From Candidatus Jettenia caeni (lineage in GTDB: Bacteria > Planctomycetota > Brocadiia > Brocadiales > Brocadiaceae), in contig BAFH01000003.1 of NCBI GenBank assembly GCA_000296795.1, positions 744,401 through 808,400 on the forward strand: a stretch of 64,000 nt of DNA, written 5' to 3'. Below, one piece after another: positions 28,896-37,897 of the stretch; position 1 is the stretch's first letter, and every line of letters starts with the position of its first letter. The notes under the pieces were generated by a model, which was given only the letters and a program-made list of their open reading frames with translations, did not search any database and had not been told where the DNA came from. The translations under genes were made by a program, and so were the position numbers.

Positions 28896-29372
28896 ATGAG
28901 GAAGAGTATAAGTGTTATTGCTTTATTGAGTATTTTCTGTCTATTCATAAGTTCAATACATGTGATACAGGCAGGGGAAACTGGGAAAGAGTCTGGAGTA
29001 TCAAAGAAGGAGTTAAAGGAGCAGATGAGAAAGAAATTGCAGAACGCCCAGGAATTGCTTGAGGGCGTTGTTGTTGAGGATTTTGGAAAGATCGAGAAGA
29101 GCGCTGATAATCTTGTGGCAGTATGTGAAACGGTAGGCTGGACCGAAGAGAAGACAAAAGGTAAGTTCGAGACTCACGATACAGAATTCCATGAAATTGC
29201 GCAAGAACTCGCAACTCTGGCAAGAGATAAAAATCTGGAAGGTGTGCAAAATAAATATACTCATATGGTTATGATTTGTATAGATTGTCACCAGCATATC
29301 CGGGATGTCGAAGCACCGGAGAAATATCCAGGTGGCACACAAGAGGGTCGGTATTTGCGCAAAGAAAGATAG
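28896..29372 (+). CDS. Cytochrome c'-like (class II) mono-heme protein
   Basis: A 158-residue exported protein: signal peptide to about residue 25 (V-I-Q-A-G), a Glu/Lys-rich helical bundle, and one C-terminal heme motif C-I-D-C-H followed by Q-H-I-R-D. A heme site near the C-terminus of a four-helix protein is the hallmark of cytochrome c'/c556-type proteins, which bind NO or transfer electrons in the periplasm. The start could be the ATG at 28890 or 28896; GGAGG lies just upstream. Other in-frame starts further upstream look non-coding. Confidence 0.75.
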   Translation: MRKSISVIALLSIFCLFISSIHVIQAGETGKESGVSKKELKEQMRKKLQNAQELLEGVVVEDFGKIEKSADNLVAVCETVGWTEEKTKGKFETHDTEFHEIAQELATLARDKNLEGVQNKYTHMVMICIDCHQHIRDVEAPEKYPGGTQEGRYLRKER

Positions 29373-29420
29373 TAAATAAGCCCTGAATGTAATGGACAAA
29401 AGAACAGAAAGGAGAGAAAT

Positions 29421-29858
29421 ATGTTACGGAGATTAAGAATACCATTCAGTATCATAGTTGTAGTTGTATCGTGTTATGTCATGAATTTTACGGGATTAAA
29501 AGCTGCTCAGGCAGATGAAATGTCAAAATCGGGAAATCCGCATGGAGGTAATTGTTGCGATTCTCATGGAAGTAAATGTAAATCATACGGCTGCGGGCAC
29601 TCCCATGATGGAGATTATGCATCTGAAATGTTTGCGCTGGTGCATTGCGCGAAAAAGGAACTGTTAAAGGAAAAGATGAAGGCACATCTTGAGGCAAAAA
29701 TAGGGGAGAAATTAGATAAAGTAGCAGAGCTTTTTGTTAATGCCATGATGGATAAGTATAAGGAAATGAGGAAATGTGAGAAAAAACATGATGAGTATGA
29801 GCAAAAACTAAAAGAGATCTTTAAAGAAGATGAAGGAAGAGGAGAACAAGGGCAATAA
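29421..29858 (+). CDS. Secreted Cys/His-rich metal-binding-type protein
   Basis: A 145-residue protein with a signal peptide ending near K-A-A-Q-A. The following stretch is rich in potential metal ligands: N-P-H-G-G-N-C-C-D-S-H, K-C-K-S-Y-G-C-G-H-S-H-D. The C-terminal half is an amphipathic Lys/Glu helix region. It is probably a periplasmic metal chelator or sensor; I know no named family. It lies 48 bp after the cytochrome, with GGAGAG as ribosome site, so the two likely form an operon. Confidence 0.65.
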   Translation: MLRRLRIPFSIIVVVVSCYVMNFTGLKAAQADEMSKSGNPHGGNCCDSHGSKCKSYGCGHSHDGDYASEMFALVHCAKKELLKEKMKAHLEAKIGEKLDKVAELFVNAMMDKYKEMRKCEKKHDEYEQKLKEIFKEDEGRGEQGQ

Positions 29859-29867
29859 GCTCTATAG

Positions 29868-29896
29868 GGAGGGAGAGGTTTGAAACCTGTCCCTCC
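29868..29896 (+). terminator. Stem-loop after the Cys/His-rich gene
   Basis: GGAGGGAGAGGTTT pairs with AAACCTGTCCCTCC around a one-base turn, with a mismatch in each arm. It lies 10 bp after the stop codon. The T-tract is weak. Confidence 0.5.
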
Positions 29897-29901
29897 GTGT
29901 T

Positions 29902-29987
29902 CTATCGTATCCGAATGATGAAACCGAACATATCCTCAACTGAAGAAAGATTCCCCTTCTGTTCGGTTTCATCTATTGGATACTATA
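29902..29987. repeat. Element A: GATGAAACCGAACA inverted-repeat element (short form)
   Basis: Terminal arms CTATCGTATCCGAATGATGAAACCGAACA and the near-inverse TGTTCGGTTTCATC-TATTGGATACTATA, with about 28 bp between. It is the 'empty' form of the element; the copies at 52966-53201 and 53858-54088 carry an element B inside. Confidence 0.8.
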
Positions 29988-30030
29988 ATTTCCAGGAACG
30001 AAGAGAAAGAAATCGGAGAAGGGGCAGCGC

Positions 30031-32733
30031 CTATTCCACAATCACAATGAGATGGTTATCATTCTGAAAGACCTTATGTACCAGACGCTTTAAATCTTGC
30101 GGGGTAACTTTCTTCAATCGTTCGTTATACTGGTCATCTGCTTCAGGTGTATTACCATCGAGTAGCTCCATGCTTATGTAATAGGCCTGGTTCACACGAT
30201 CCAACCGCCTCATACCGCGGCGTCCGATAGCGGCATTAATAGTTCTTTGCACTTCATCTGCCTCAAAGGTTGCTTTCCGTATATGGGATATCTCTTCCTG
30301 AATACCCGTAATGGCACGCTTGATATTTTCTGGTCGGGTACCCATGCTAATCGTGTACCAATGAGCATCCCGGTATTTTCCAAGCTGTATGCCAATCGTA
30401 TAGGCGAGCCCTTGTTTCTCACGGAGGTTGAATGCAAGCCGGTCAGAAAAAAGATTTCCCAAAATATTTACTGCAGGCTTGTCTTCTTCCTTCATCTCAA
30501 ACGTATTTGCAAGAGCGATATACGATTGTGGTTTGCCTATCTTTTCGTGTACTGTAGTGCCGAGCTTACCAAACTGTGGTGTAAATTCCGGTGGTTGCCA
30601 TCCAGCCTCTCCCCATGTACTGCTGAAGTAATTTTTAACTACCTTCATTACCTCCTCTATGGGAAGGTTGCCTGAGATGACCAGCATCAAATTTGCAGGA
30701 TTATACAACGTGCGGTGAAATGCTTGTACCTCATGCAGTTGAAGTTTTTCCAGCCTTTTTGTATCGCCCAGTAACCAGCCGAAGCCGGGATTTCTTATGA
30801 ATAGGTTATCGTATAAGAGCCGATAAGCAACCGCTCCTGTGCTCATAGCATCAGTGGCAGAAAGTGGTATAACCTGTTTTTTTGCCTGGTCAAAGGCCTC
30901 TTTTGTGAGTTTTGGCTGTGATACCATTTCAGCAAGCAACTCTAGTCCTTTTTCGAAAAAGGTATCGATTGATTTCAAGCGAATATAAGCAAATTGTGGT
31001 GTATGGTAATAATCATCGAAGGGGATATAGGGATTGTCATGTACCTTCAATTCGGCGCCAATAGACTCAAACTCCTGGTAAAGCGCCTTGCCCGGATGCC
31101 TGTCTGTTCCGCCTTCAAGGAGCATCCGCTGTAAAATCTCCGTCATTCCCCATGCATCTTTTCCCTCGCTCAGGCCTCGTTCCTTCGCGAGCAGATGAAT
31201 GCCGGTAACCCGGCTATCCTTATTTTCTTTTACCGCTACGGTTAAGCCATTTACCAGGGTTTCCCTGTGGTATTGATTGAGCGACTGAGCTTTGGTGATG
31301 TCAGGAATCTGAAGTGGAGGTGACATGAGAGTAACCATAGGTATCCGGTCTCGCAGATAGTGTTCTGCTGCTTTCCGGATAGACAATGGTGTTACCTGCA
31401 GCGCCTTATCCATATAATCCAGAAGAAACGGGTAACCGCCTGCTACAAGATAGTTTGATTTCATCATGGCATAGTAGTGCAGTTGCTCCAGTAAATAAAT
31501 CTCTTGTGTCTGTTGTGCTATCAGGGCTGATGATATTTCGTTGGCAGGAATAGCATTTTTTGCCATATTCTGTACGGACTGTGTAATTAATTCAACCACA
31601 CGGTCCACATCGGTATTCAGAGGGAGTTCTGCAGAAATTTGCAAGGTAGAAAAATCACGATTAAAATCCAGACTTGCGCTGATGGTGTTAACCATATCCT
31701 TGTAAGGTTCCTGGTTGAAAAGCATCTCCAGGATGGAGTTTTCTTTACTACCAAGAAATTCTGTCAGGAATCCTAATGAAGCGAAGTCTACGGAAGCTGG
31801 CGGCGGCAGGAGATAGGTCATGGTAAGATACTGCTGGTTGTCGGGAAATTTCCCTACACCATGTGCCCGAACGATACGGAAATGTGATGGCTGTTTCAGT
31901 TGGATGGACTCGTGGTCGGGAAGCGGTCCTGGCGGATACAGGCCGTATTTTTCTTTAACCAGTTCCAGCATCTCCGCGGTTGTAAAATCACCAATTACCA
32001 TCAAGGTCATATTGTTCGGTACATACCAGGTTTGGTAATAGGTCAGCACCCGGTCTCGTTTTAAATGTGAGATAGTGGAGACCGTTCCCAGTATAGGACG
32101 TTCATAAGGTGTATCGGTATAAAAAGTTCGCTGGGAATGATTCTGTACCTGGTACGTTGGCTGGTTTGCACTTTTTCCAATTTCTTCAATAACGATGCCA
32201 CGCTCTTTCTCAAATTTTTCAACAGGCAGGGTGGAATTAAACAGCATATCTGCCTGGATATCCATTCCCTGGGCGATATACTCTTTCGGCATGAGAATCA
32301 TATAATTCGTGTGGTCTGTGGTAGTATGGGCATTATTGTAGCCGCCGTAAAAATCTATTTCGCTATATATCTGTTCCTGGGTACGTTTTTTTGTGCCATT
32401 AAAAAGCAGATGTTCAAGAAAATGGGCTGATCCATTACTGGCGGCATCCTCATTACGGCTGCCGGTTTTAACGATAGTAACCGCTGCGATCATGGGATTG
32501 GCATGGTTTTCAATAAAGATGACCTCCATGCCATTATCGAGATAAAATACCGAGGCCTGTTGTGTTCTCTGAAACAGATCAGATGCCTTGTTTTCTCTAT
32601 GTTCGCCATAGCACATATAACTTATGAGAAAGAACAGCGCCAGAATGGTGATACAGTTTTTCAACCCTCTTTTCATTTTTTTCATAAAATATACAGGTTT
32701 CAACAAGCGACAAAATTTGCGAATACATACCAT
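30031..32733 (-). CDS. Exported M16 family zinc metallopeptidase (two-lobed, PqqL/YmxG-like)
   Basis: A 900-residue protein. A hydrophobic signal/anchor near residues 27-43 is followed by two M16 repeats. The first carries the inverted zinc motif H-F-L-E-H (about residue 105) with the second-shell Glu in G-I-V-I-E-E-I. The second repeat (from about residue 490) lacks the zinc motif, as is normal. M16 proteins degrade peptides in the periplasm or at the membrane. The ATG at 32733 has GAGGG seven bases upstream; a later Met at 32685 sits at the start of a classical signal peptide and is an alternative. The gene stands alone. Confidence 0.88.
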   Translation of the reverse strand: MVCIRKFCRLLKPVYFMKKMKRGLKNCITILALFFLISYMCYGEHRENKASDLFQRTQQASVFYLDNGMEVIFIENHANPMIAAVTIVKTGSRNEDAASNGSAHFLEHLLFNGTKKRTQEQIYSEIDFYGGYNNAHTTTDHTNYMILMPKEYIAQGMDIQADMLFNSTLPVEKFEKERGIVIEEIGKSANQPTYQVQNHSQRTFYTDTPYERPILGTVSTISHLKRDRVLTYYQTWYVPNNMTLMVIGDFTTAEMLELVKEKYGLYPPGPLPDHESIQLKQPSHFRIVRAHGVGKFPDNQQYLTMTYLLPPPASVDFASLGFLTEFLGSKENSILEMLFNQEPYKDMVNTISASLDFNRDFSTLQISAELPLNTDVDRVVELITQSVQNMAKNAIPANEISSALIAQQTQEIYLLEQLHYYAMMKSNYLVAGGYPFLLDYMDKALQVTPLSIRKAAEHYLRDRIPMVTLMSPPLQIPDITKAQSLNQYHRETLVNGLTVAVKENKDSRVTGIHLLAKERGLSEGKDAWGMTEILQRMLLEGGTDRHPGKALYQEFESIGAELKVHDNPYIPFDDYYHTPQFAYIRLKSIDTFFEKGLELLAEMVSQPKLTKEAFDQAKKQVIPLSATDAMSTGAVAYRLLYDNLFIRNPGFGWLLGDTKRLEKLQLHEVQAFHRTLYNPANLMLVISGNLPIEEVMKVVKNYFSSTWGEAGWQPPEFTPQFGKLGTTVHEKIGKPQSYIALANTFEMKEEDKPAVNILGNLFSDRLAFNLREKQGLAYTIGIQLGKYRDAHWYTISMGTRPENIKRAITGIQEEISHIRKATFEADEVQRTINAAIGRRGMRRLDRVNQAYYISMELLDGNTPEADDQYNERLKKVTPQDLKRLVHKVFQNDNHLIVIVE

Positions 32734-33454
32734 AGACTTTCCCTCACTTTTCTCGTTATTACGAATGACTCCCTGAATATTCGACAGATTTTTATTTACA
32801 GCTTTTTATAGGGGAGTGCATGTATTCTATCAATGACTTGCCGGGAATCAAAACAAAAACGGCACAGGAATTTTTTCCGGAAGATTGTCGGGAAGGGTTT
32901 AGGGTAAAGGAAAATACATTCTTCGGCTTGTATGGATACATTTTTCAGTAGCTATAGATATCTTAAAGAGAAACACTCCTGGCCATTGTTCTCTCATTTA
33001 CGGCCTCTTCTCATGAGAAAACAGGAGTTAATGTAGGGCAAGGCTTTAGCCTTGCTCTTTCCGTCTGATCCTATATGTATCAAGGTATTATTTAGCCACG
33101 GTGGCACTGACAAACTTTGTTTGTCAGTGTATGATATTGCCTGTTCGCTCCGGTATTGAAACAAGCACGGACAAACGATCCCTCCAGGGACATGGTTTGT
33201 CCGTGTTGTGTTTAACGTGTTATTGCGAGGGTAGTGTCCGAAGCAATCTCTTGCATAGTTGAGAAAAGATTGCTTCGGGAAAAAACCCCTCGCAATGATA
33301 AATACTCCAGAGCCTCTTGTTGTAAATTATCTTAATGCATATGCCGTCTGACCATACACGGGGAGGTAGCAAACCGAAAGGTTTGCCCCACGGAAATGAA
33401 ATTCCTAGCCAGGAAAATGAGGATATACCATAATTCTCATAAGGGTATCTATAC
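32734..33454. other. 720-bp intergenic repeat cluster
   Basis: No gene was seen. From left to right it holds a GGCAAGGCTTTAGCCTTGCT palindrome (33032-33056), an element D copy (33100-33205), an element B copy (33219-33299) with point changes at both ends, and the AAACCGAAAGGTTTGCCCC segment (33350-33450). The last three match, in order, the two flanks of the dioxygenase gene at 27.6 and 28.5 kb. Confidence 0.75.
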
Positions 33455-34195
33455 TTACCGATTTGGCGGTAGATCCGTCCTTAACTTCCTGATAATAGTA
33501 TCCACAAAGTCTTTATCAAGCCATCTGACCAGATTTGTTCGTTTGTATATACCGAGAGTCTTTGAGGTATAGTTCATTCTGTCGATAAGGATGCTGCCGG
33601 TATAAGGACGTATCCTCTCTAAAAGTGCCTCAGGGTTCATAGGCAGAATCGGGGCTATAAATGCATAGGTCTTTATGCCACTATCATGAAGCGCTTTTAG
33701 GGCCTGAATTCTCATGTCAATGGATGGTGCATGTGGCTCAAAAATATTCCGGATCGCTTCGTTATCAGTTGGAATGGTGATGCCAACCTCTCTGTCTTTA
33801 AATTGCTTTATCAGGTCCATATCCCTCAAAACCAGGGGGGATTTTGTGAGTATATCTATAGGGAACTGATACGGTAAAAGAGCTTCAAGGCACTGCCTTG
33901 TGAGTTTGTATTTTGCCTCAATGGGCTGGTAGGCATCCGTTACGGAGCTAATGATAATAGTACCCCGTGCTGCTCTTTTCATCTGTTTTTTGAGAATTTC
34001 CGGTGCGTTTATCTTAACATCCACAAAACTTCCCCACTTCTCGGTATGGCCGGTATACCTTTTCATGAATGTTGCGTAACAGTACCTGCAGCCATGAGAG
34101 CAGCCTACGTAGGGATTGATACAGTAGTCAATACCGGGAATGCCTGATTTACTAAGAACGGATTTAACAGTTTTTTCCTGAATGATTAAGCTCAT
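33455..34195 (-). CDS. Radical SAM protein, SplB-like (Rv2578c-type)
   Basis: A 246-residue protein with the radical-SAM cysteine motif C-S-H-G-C-R-Y-C (C-x3-C-x2-C) at residues 32-39, preceded by N-P-Y-V-G. S-S-V-T-D-A-Y-Q-P-I-E lies near residue 100 and I-L-T-K-S-P-L-V-L-R-D near 138, all typical of the group related to spore photoproduct lyase. Members are shorter than true SplB, and most have no known substrate. A DNA-repair role is possible but unproven. It lies 133 bp after the Uup gene on the same strand. No clear Shine-Dalgarno sequence was seen. Confidence 0.85.
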   Translation of the reverse strand: MSLIIQEKTVKSVLSKSGIPGIDYCINPYVGCSHGCRYCYATFMKRYTGHTEKWGSFVDVKINAPEILKKQMKRAARGTIIISSVTDAYQPIEAKYKLTRQCLEALLPYQFPIDILTKSPLVLRDMDLIKQFKDREVGITIPTDNEAIRNIFEPHAPSIDMRIQALKALHDSGIKTYAFIAPILPMNPEALLERIRPYTGSILIDRMNYTSKTLGIYKRTNLVRWLDKDFVDTIIRKLRTDLPPNR

Positions 34196-34328
34196 ATGAT
34201 AATTTTAACACAGGAAAGATAGTATTGTCACTGGGTTACTGAAACAGAGAACTGCCCACATAATGTGGTGCAACCGGGGACGATTTAACCAATTCTGTAG
34301 TGGGATTGAGCAGAGTGAAACCCAATAA

Positions 34329-36134
34329 TTAAAACTTTTCCAAAGTCTCCCATCGTTGATAAGCCTCAGCCAATTCGCATTCCAGGGATGATACCCTGGC
34401 CTTGATATTTGCAATCTCGTCTTTCCCTTTTTGATAAAACAGGGGGTCGCCCATAACCTGATACAATTGCTGTTGCTCTGTTTCCAGGATTTCAATACGC
34501 TGCGGTAAAGTCTCAAGTTCACGTTGTTCTTTAAAACTAAGCTTGCGGGGTCGTTCACATTGTTTGCGGAAAGATTCTGTCTTCGATGAGGTTTTCTCCA
34601 GGGTATTTTTCTTTTTTCCTTCGCTCTGGCGTTGCCAATCGTCATACCCGCCAATATACTCATTCACCTTTCCTTCTCCTTCAAACACAAGGGTACTGGT
34701 TACTACATTATTGAGGAAGGTTCGGTCGTGGCTGACAAGGAGGAGTGTGCCCTGATAATCTAAAAGTAATTCTTCCAACAGCTCTAAGGTCTCCAGGTCC
34801 AGATCATTTGTGGGTTCATCCATCACAAGGACGTTGGATGGTCTGGAAAATAGCCGCGCCAGAAGGAGACGATTGCGCTCTCCGCCTGAAAGGGCATTTA
34901 CAGGGATGCGTGCACGGTCGGGAAGGAACAGAAAATCCTGCAAATAACTGATAACGTGCCGTGGTTTACCGTTAAAGGTAATGAAGTCGTTCCCGTCTCC
35001 TATATTATCAAATACCGATGCATCCTCTTTCAATTGAGCGCGGAGCTGGTCAAAATAGGTAATGTTGAGACGAGTGCCATGCCGCACATTACCCTGTTGG
35101 GGAATCAATTCTCCCAGCAGAAGCCGCAAAAGTGTGGTCTTCCCCGATCCATTGGGGCCAATTATCCCTATCTTATCGCCCCGCATAATTGCTGCAGAAA
35201 AACCTCTGATAATCGGTTTGGCATTATAGCTATACGTGGCGTCTTCAACCTTTATCACGAGTGCACCGGAGCGATCAGCTTCCTGGGCCTGCATGCGCAC
35301 CGTACCCATGACCTGCCTCCGTTCCTGCCGGGCCCTGCGCATATCTTCCAGCGCCCGTACCCGCCCTTCATTTCTGGTGCGCCGCGCCTTGATTCCTTGC
35401 CGGATCCATATCTCTTCCTGTGCCAATTTCTTATCAAAAACAGCATGCTGACGTTCTTCTGCGTCAAAGACTGCCTGTTTGCGCACCAGAAAGGTCTCAT
35501 AATCACACGCCCAGTTTGCCAGATTTCCCCGGTCAAGTTCAATAATGCGGGTAGCCAGTTTCTTCAGAAACGTACGGTCGTGGGTAACAAAGAGTATCGT
35601 TCCGCCATAACGCAGAAGGAACTCCTCCAGCCAGCCGATAGAATCAACGTCCAAATGGTTCGTCGGCTCATCGAGTAACAGAATATCAGGATCGCATACC
35701 AATCCTCTGGCAAGTAACACCCGGCGTTTAAGGCCGGAGGAAAGGGTATTGAACTCAGTATTACCATCTAATTGCATCTGCGAGATTACCTTTTCGACCT
35801 GATGCTGCTTTTTCCATCCCTGATCTCTGTTTTGTATGGATTGATAACGATCTGATACCTTTAGCCCATCGGATACAACATCGGACACGGTTCCGCGCAA
35901 TTCTCCGGGAATTTCCTGAGAAAGATATGCGGTATACATCCCCTTTTGACGGACAACCTCGCCTGAATCGGGCAGCAGATCTCCGTTGATCAGTTTTAGC
36001 AGAGTAGACTTGCCTGCGCCATTGCGACCAAGAAGGCACACCCTCTCACCCCGCTCTATCTGCAAATTCACCTGTTCAAGTAATAAAGGCCTTCCAAAAC
36101 CCATACTTACATCCTGTAAGCTTAACAATGCCAT
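34329..36134 (-). CDS. uup: ABC-F ATPase, Uup family
   Basis: A 601-residue cytoplasmic protein with two ABC ATPase cassettes and no membrane segments. Walker A motifs are G-R-N-G-A-G-K-S-T (about 36) and G-P-N-G-S-G-K-T-T (about 323). The signatures are L-S-S-G-L-K-R-R and L-S-G-G-E-R-N-R, and the Walker B motifs are L-L-L-D-E-P-T-N-H-L-D and L-V-M-D-E-P-T-N-D-L-D. The C-terminal 80 residues form a Lys/Glu-rich coiled coil typical of Uup. Such proteins act on ribosomes or branched DNA (transposon excision control in E. coli). The LSSG form of the first signature is common in this family. Confidence 0.92.
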   Translation of the reverse strand: MALLSLQDVSMGFGRPLLLEQVNLQIERGERVCLLGRNGAGKSTLLKLINGDLLPDSGEVVRQKGMYTAYLSQEIPGELRGTVSDVVSDGLKVSDRYQSIQNRDQGWKKQHQVEKVISQMQLDGNTEFNTLSSGLKRRVLLARGLVCDPDILLLDEPTNHLDVDSIGWLEEFLLRYGGTILFVTHDRTFLKKLATRIIELDRGNLANWACDYETFLVRKQAVFDAEERQHAVFDKKLAQEEIWIRQGIKARRTRNEGRVRALEDMRRARQERRQVMGTVRMQAQEADRSGALVIKVEDATYSYNAKPIIRGFSAAIMRGDKIGIIGPNGSGKTTLLRLLLGELIPQQGNVRHGTRLNITYFDQLRAQLKEDASVFDNIGDGNDFITFNGKPRHVISYLQDFLFLPDRARIPVNALSGGERNRLLLARLFSRPSNVLVMDEPTNDLDLETLELLEELLLDYQGTLLLVSHDRTFLNNVVTSTLVFEGEGKVNEYIGGYDDWQRQSEGKKKNTLEKTSSKTESFRKQCERPRKLSFKEQRELETLPQRIEILETEQQQLYQVMGDPLFYQKGKDEIANIKARVSSLECELAEAYQRWETLEKF

Positions 36135-36277
36135 GCATGTCCTCCCGACATAATTTTTTCACCCATTCCTGAAAATATTCAGCGAAAAGTATTTCGTAAT
36201 AATTTTACCAGCAATGTCCTGAAACGCAAGGTTTGGCTGCATAAAATTGTTTTTACCTTTGTAAGTTATATATAAAC

Positions 36278-36300
36278 AGTATATATTTATGGTATATACT
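36278..36300 (+). promoter_or_regulatory. Likely VapB operator: AGTATATA-N7-TATATACT
   Basis: A perfect 8-bp inverted repeat with 7-bp spacer lies 16 bp before the vapB ATG, overlapping an AT-rich promoter-like region and followed by GGGAGG. VapB antitoxins usually bind such palindromes to repress their own operon; that this one is the site is inference. Confidence 0.6.
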
Positions 36301-36315
36301 ATAGGGAGGTGAAAC

Positions 36316-36561
36316 ATGAAGACTGCAAAACTTTTTAAAAATGGCCAGAGCCAGGCAGTGCGATTGCCAAAGGAGTTCAGATTCGAAGGTGATCGTGTGT
36401 TTATCAAAAAAGAGGGTAACATAGTGATCCTTATTCCTGAAAAAAAGACATGGGATACCCTTATCAAGAGCCTTGAAAAATTTTCTGGTGATTTTATGAG
36501 TGAAAGAACTCAGCCTGAAACGCAGAAGCGGGAGGACCTATTTGATGAAGTTCATGCTTGA
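36316..36561 (+). CDS. vapB: VapB-type antitoxin (AbrB/SpoVT fold)
   Basis: An 81-residue protein. The N-terminus K-T-A-K-L-F-K-N-G-Q-S-Q-A-V-R-L-P-K-E-F-R-F is the swapped-hairpin DNA-binding domain of VapB/MazE-like antitoxins. The C-terminal half, with W-D-T-L, F-M-S-E-R and acidic residues, is the flexible toxin-binding tail. GGGAGG precedes the ATG. It overlaps vapC by 17 bp (stop at 36561, vapC start at 36545), the usual coupled order. Confidence 0.92.
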   Translation: MKTAKLFKNGQSQAVRLPKEFRFEGDRVFIKKEGNIVILIPEKKTWDTLIKSLEKFSGDFMSERTQPETQKREDLFDEVHA

Positions 36562-36946
36562 TACGAATATCTGCATTTACCTCATCAAATGCCGGTCCGA
36601 GAAAATTATAGAGCATTTAAAAAAACATACCGCAGGCGAAGTAGGCATTTCTTCTATCACCCTTGCAGAACTTCGGTACGGTGTAGCCAAAAGTCAGCAC
36701 AGGAAACAAAACAGAATTGCCCTTGAATCATTTGTTCTGCCTCTTGAAATTGCCTCTTTTGATGAAAAGGCGGCAGAGATGTATGGAATCATCCGTTCAC
36801 AACTTGAGAAGGCCGGTAAGCCCACAGGCTCTCTGGTCACCTTAATAGGGGCGCATGCCCTGAGTGTCGGCGTAACCCTTGTTACTAATAATATCAGGGA
36901 ATTTAAGCATATAAAGAGTTTAAAGGTCGTGGATTGGACTGCCTGA
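36545..36946 (+). CDS. vapC: VapC-type PIN-domain toxin with substituted catalytic Asp
   Basis: A 133-residue PIN-domain RNase toxin. The start is the ATG at 36545, with GGAGG upstream inside vapB. Catalytic positions: Asp in M-L-D-T-N-I-C (present) and Glu in T-L-A-E-L-R-Y-G (present). The third acid, normally in P-I-G-P-x-D-x-x-I-A-A-H-A, reads P-T-G-S-L-V-T-L-I-G-A-H-A, so Asp is Val (GTC where GAC is expected). The final T-N-N-x-x-E-F is intact. The PIN active site binds Mg2+ or Mn2+ through these acids, so activity is probably weak or lost. Otherwise the gene is full length. Confidence 0.9.
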   Translation: MKFMLDTNICIYLIKCRSEKIIEHLKKHTAGEVGISSITLAELRYGVAKSQHRKQNRIALESFVLPLEIASFDEKAAEMYGIIRSQLEKAGKPTGSLVTLIGAHALSVGVTLVTNNIREFKHIKSLKVVDWTA

Positions 36947-36969
36947 GGAGTTTGAAAGGGTAAATCTGG

Positions 36970-37014
36970 ATGACGGGAAGGATTAGCCTCGATACAAATA
37001 TCGTAAAAAGTTAA
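36970..37014 (+). pseudogene. Vestigial start of a second PIN-domain gene
   Basis: ATG opens 14 codons reading M-T-G-R-I-S-L-D-T-N-I-V-K-S then TAA. This matches the first residues of many VapC toxins (x-x-L-D-T-N-I-V). It begins 24 bp after the vapC stop and has a weak GGG ribosome site. The remainder of the PIN domain is absent before the convergent gene ends at 37036. Confidence 0.4.
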
Positions 37015-37035
37015 CACAACGAATGTATGAGAGAA

Positions 37036-37404
37036 CTAAAACTGATAACCCATTGATACCCAATAATGCCAATCTTCAATTGCCTGCCTTGTTTCATCGG
37101 TAACTGAGATACCTTTCAACTGTGATAAAGGTACAGCCAATTTCTGTTTCTCCCATTGGATTTCAACGAACATCTCATGCATACATTCTTCCTCCGGTGC
37201 CATGCCTGTTACCTCAACAATCTCTCCTGTCTTTAGTGGCGAAATACTCCTTTTCGCAGTGCATTTTGCTTTACATGGGAATGCAAGATTATCTTCAAGA
37301 TAATAGTACCATCCCATTGCACGTTCTTCTTCGTGATAGGCATCAACAATTATTTCCATATCTATACGATGTTCTCTTATTGTATCCTTTTTTACACGCG
37401 ACAT
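37036..37404 (-). CDS. Calcium-binding protein, SSO6904-like (PF11535 type)
   Basis: A 122-residue protein. R-I-D-M-E-I-I-V-D-A-Y-H-E-E-E-R-A-M-G-W-Y-Y-Y-L-E-D lies near the N-terminus, with F-P-C-K-A-K-C-T-A-K-R-S-I-S-P-L and V-T-G-M-A-P-E-E-E-C-x-H-E-M-F-V-E-I-x-W next. The pattern is that of the small calcium-binding family named after SSO6904. The start at 37404 has GGGAG six bases upstream; the ATG at 37410 would sit on top of that site. Its promoter, ribosome site and first codons are duplicated at 38807-38915. It is cytoplasmic; the role is unknown. Confidence 0.8.
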   Translation of the reverse strand: MSRVKKDTIREHRIDMEIIVDAYHEEERAMGWYYYLEDNLAFPCKAKCTAKRSISPLKTGEIVEVTGMAPEEECMHEMFVEIQWEKQKLAVPLSQLKGISVTDETRQAIEDWHYWVSMGYQF

Positions 37405-37495
37405 AACCATCTCCCTATGAGAACTTAATCTTATCTCTTATGCCGGATTGCTTGGAAACTGAGTGAATTGCTCTATCTTGAATAGATTAATAAAA
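37388..37495. repeat. Promoter/start region duplicated at 38807-38915 (copy 1)
   Basis: About 105 bp, covering the first codons, ribosome site and upstream region of the SSO6904-like gene, recurs at 38807-38915 with about 90% identity (shared runs such as ACTGAGTGAATTGCTCTATC). Confidence 0.8.
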
Positions 37496-37675
37496 ATAAT
37501 GTTCACCTGAAACAATCTCCATGGTTTTATCATCTCTGTCTTTTCACTGTTTTTTCTTGACTTCCCTATTTGCCTCTGATAAAAAACAAAAACTGTATAA
37601 TAATTTGTTAGATGACTACTTAATCAAAGCCAAAAAAATTATTTATAAAAATACTTACAAAGAGAGGAGATAAAA

Positions 37676-37897
37676 ATGAATGTGAAGGATATTCCCGAAA
37701 TTAAGAAATTAAGCACTGCAGAAAAAATCTTACTGGTAGAGGATCTGTGGGATAGTATCGCTGCAGATGAATCCGTTGTACCTGTTCCGCAGAGCCACAT
37801 GGAAGAGTTGGAAAGAAGGTTAAATGGCTACGAATCTACCCCGGGAAATTTATTATCTCTTGAGGAGCTTCAAACAAGAATCGAAAAAAGAAAATGA
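37676..37897 (+). CDS. Addiction-module antitoxin (PF09720/TIGR02574 type)
   Basis: A 73-residue protein. L-S-T-A-E-K-I-L-L-V-E-D-L-W-D-S-I-A-A-D-E is the core of the addiction-module family paired with RelE/ParE-like toxins. The tail with E-L-E-R-R-L-N-G-Y and L-S-L-E-E-L-Q-T-R-I continues the pattern. AGAGAGGAG precedes the ATG. It overlaps the toxin start by 4 bp (ATGA), which supports a functional pair. Confidence 0.9.
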   Translation: MNVKDIPEIKKLSTAEKILLVEDLWDSIAADESVVPVPQSHMEELERRLNGYESTPGNLLSLEELQTRIEKRK

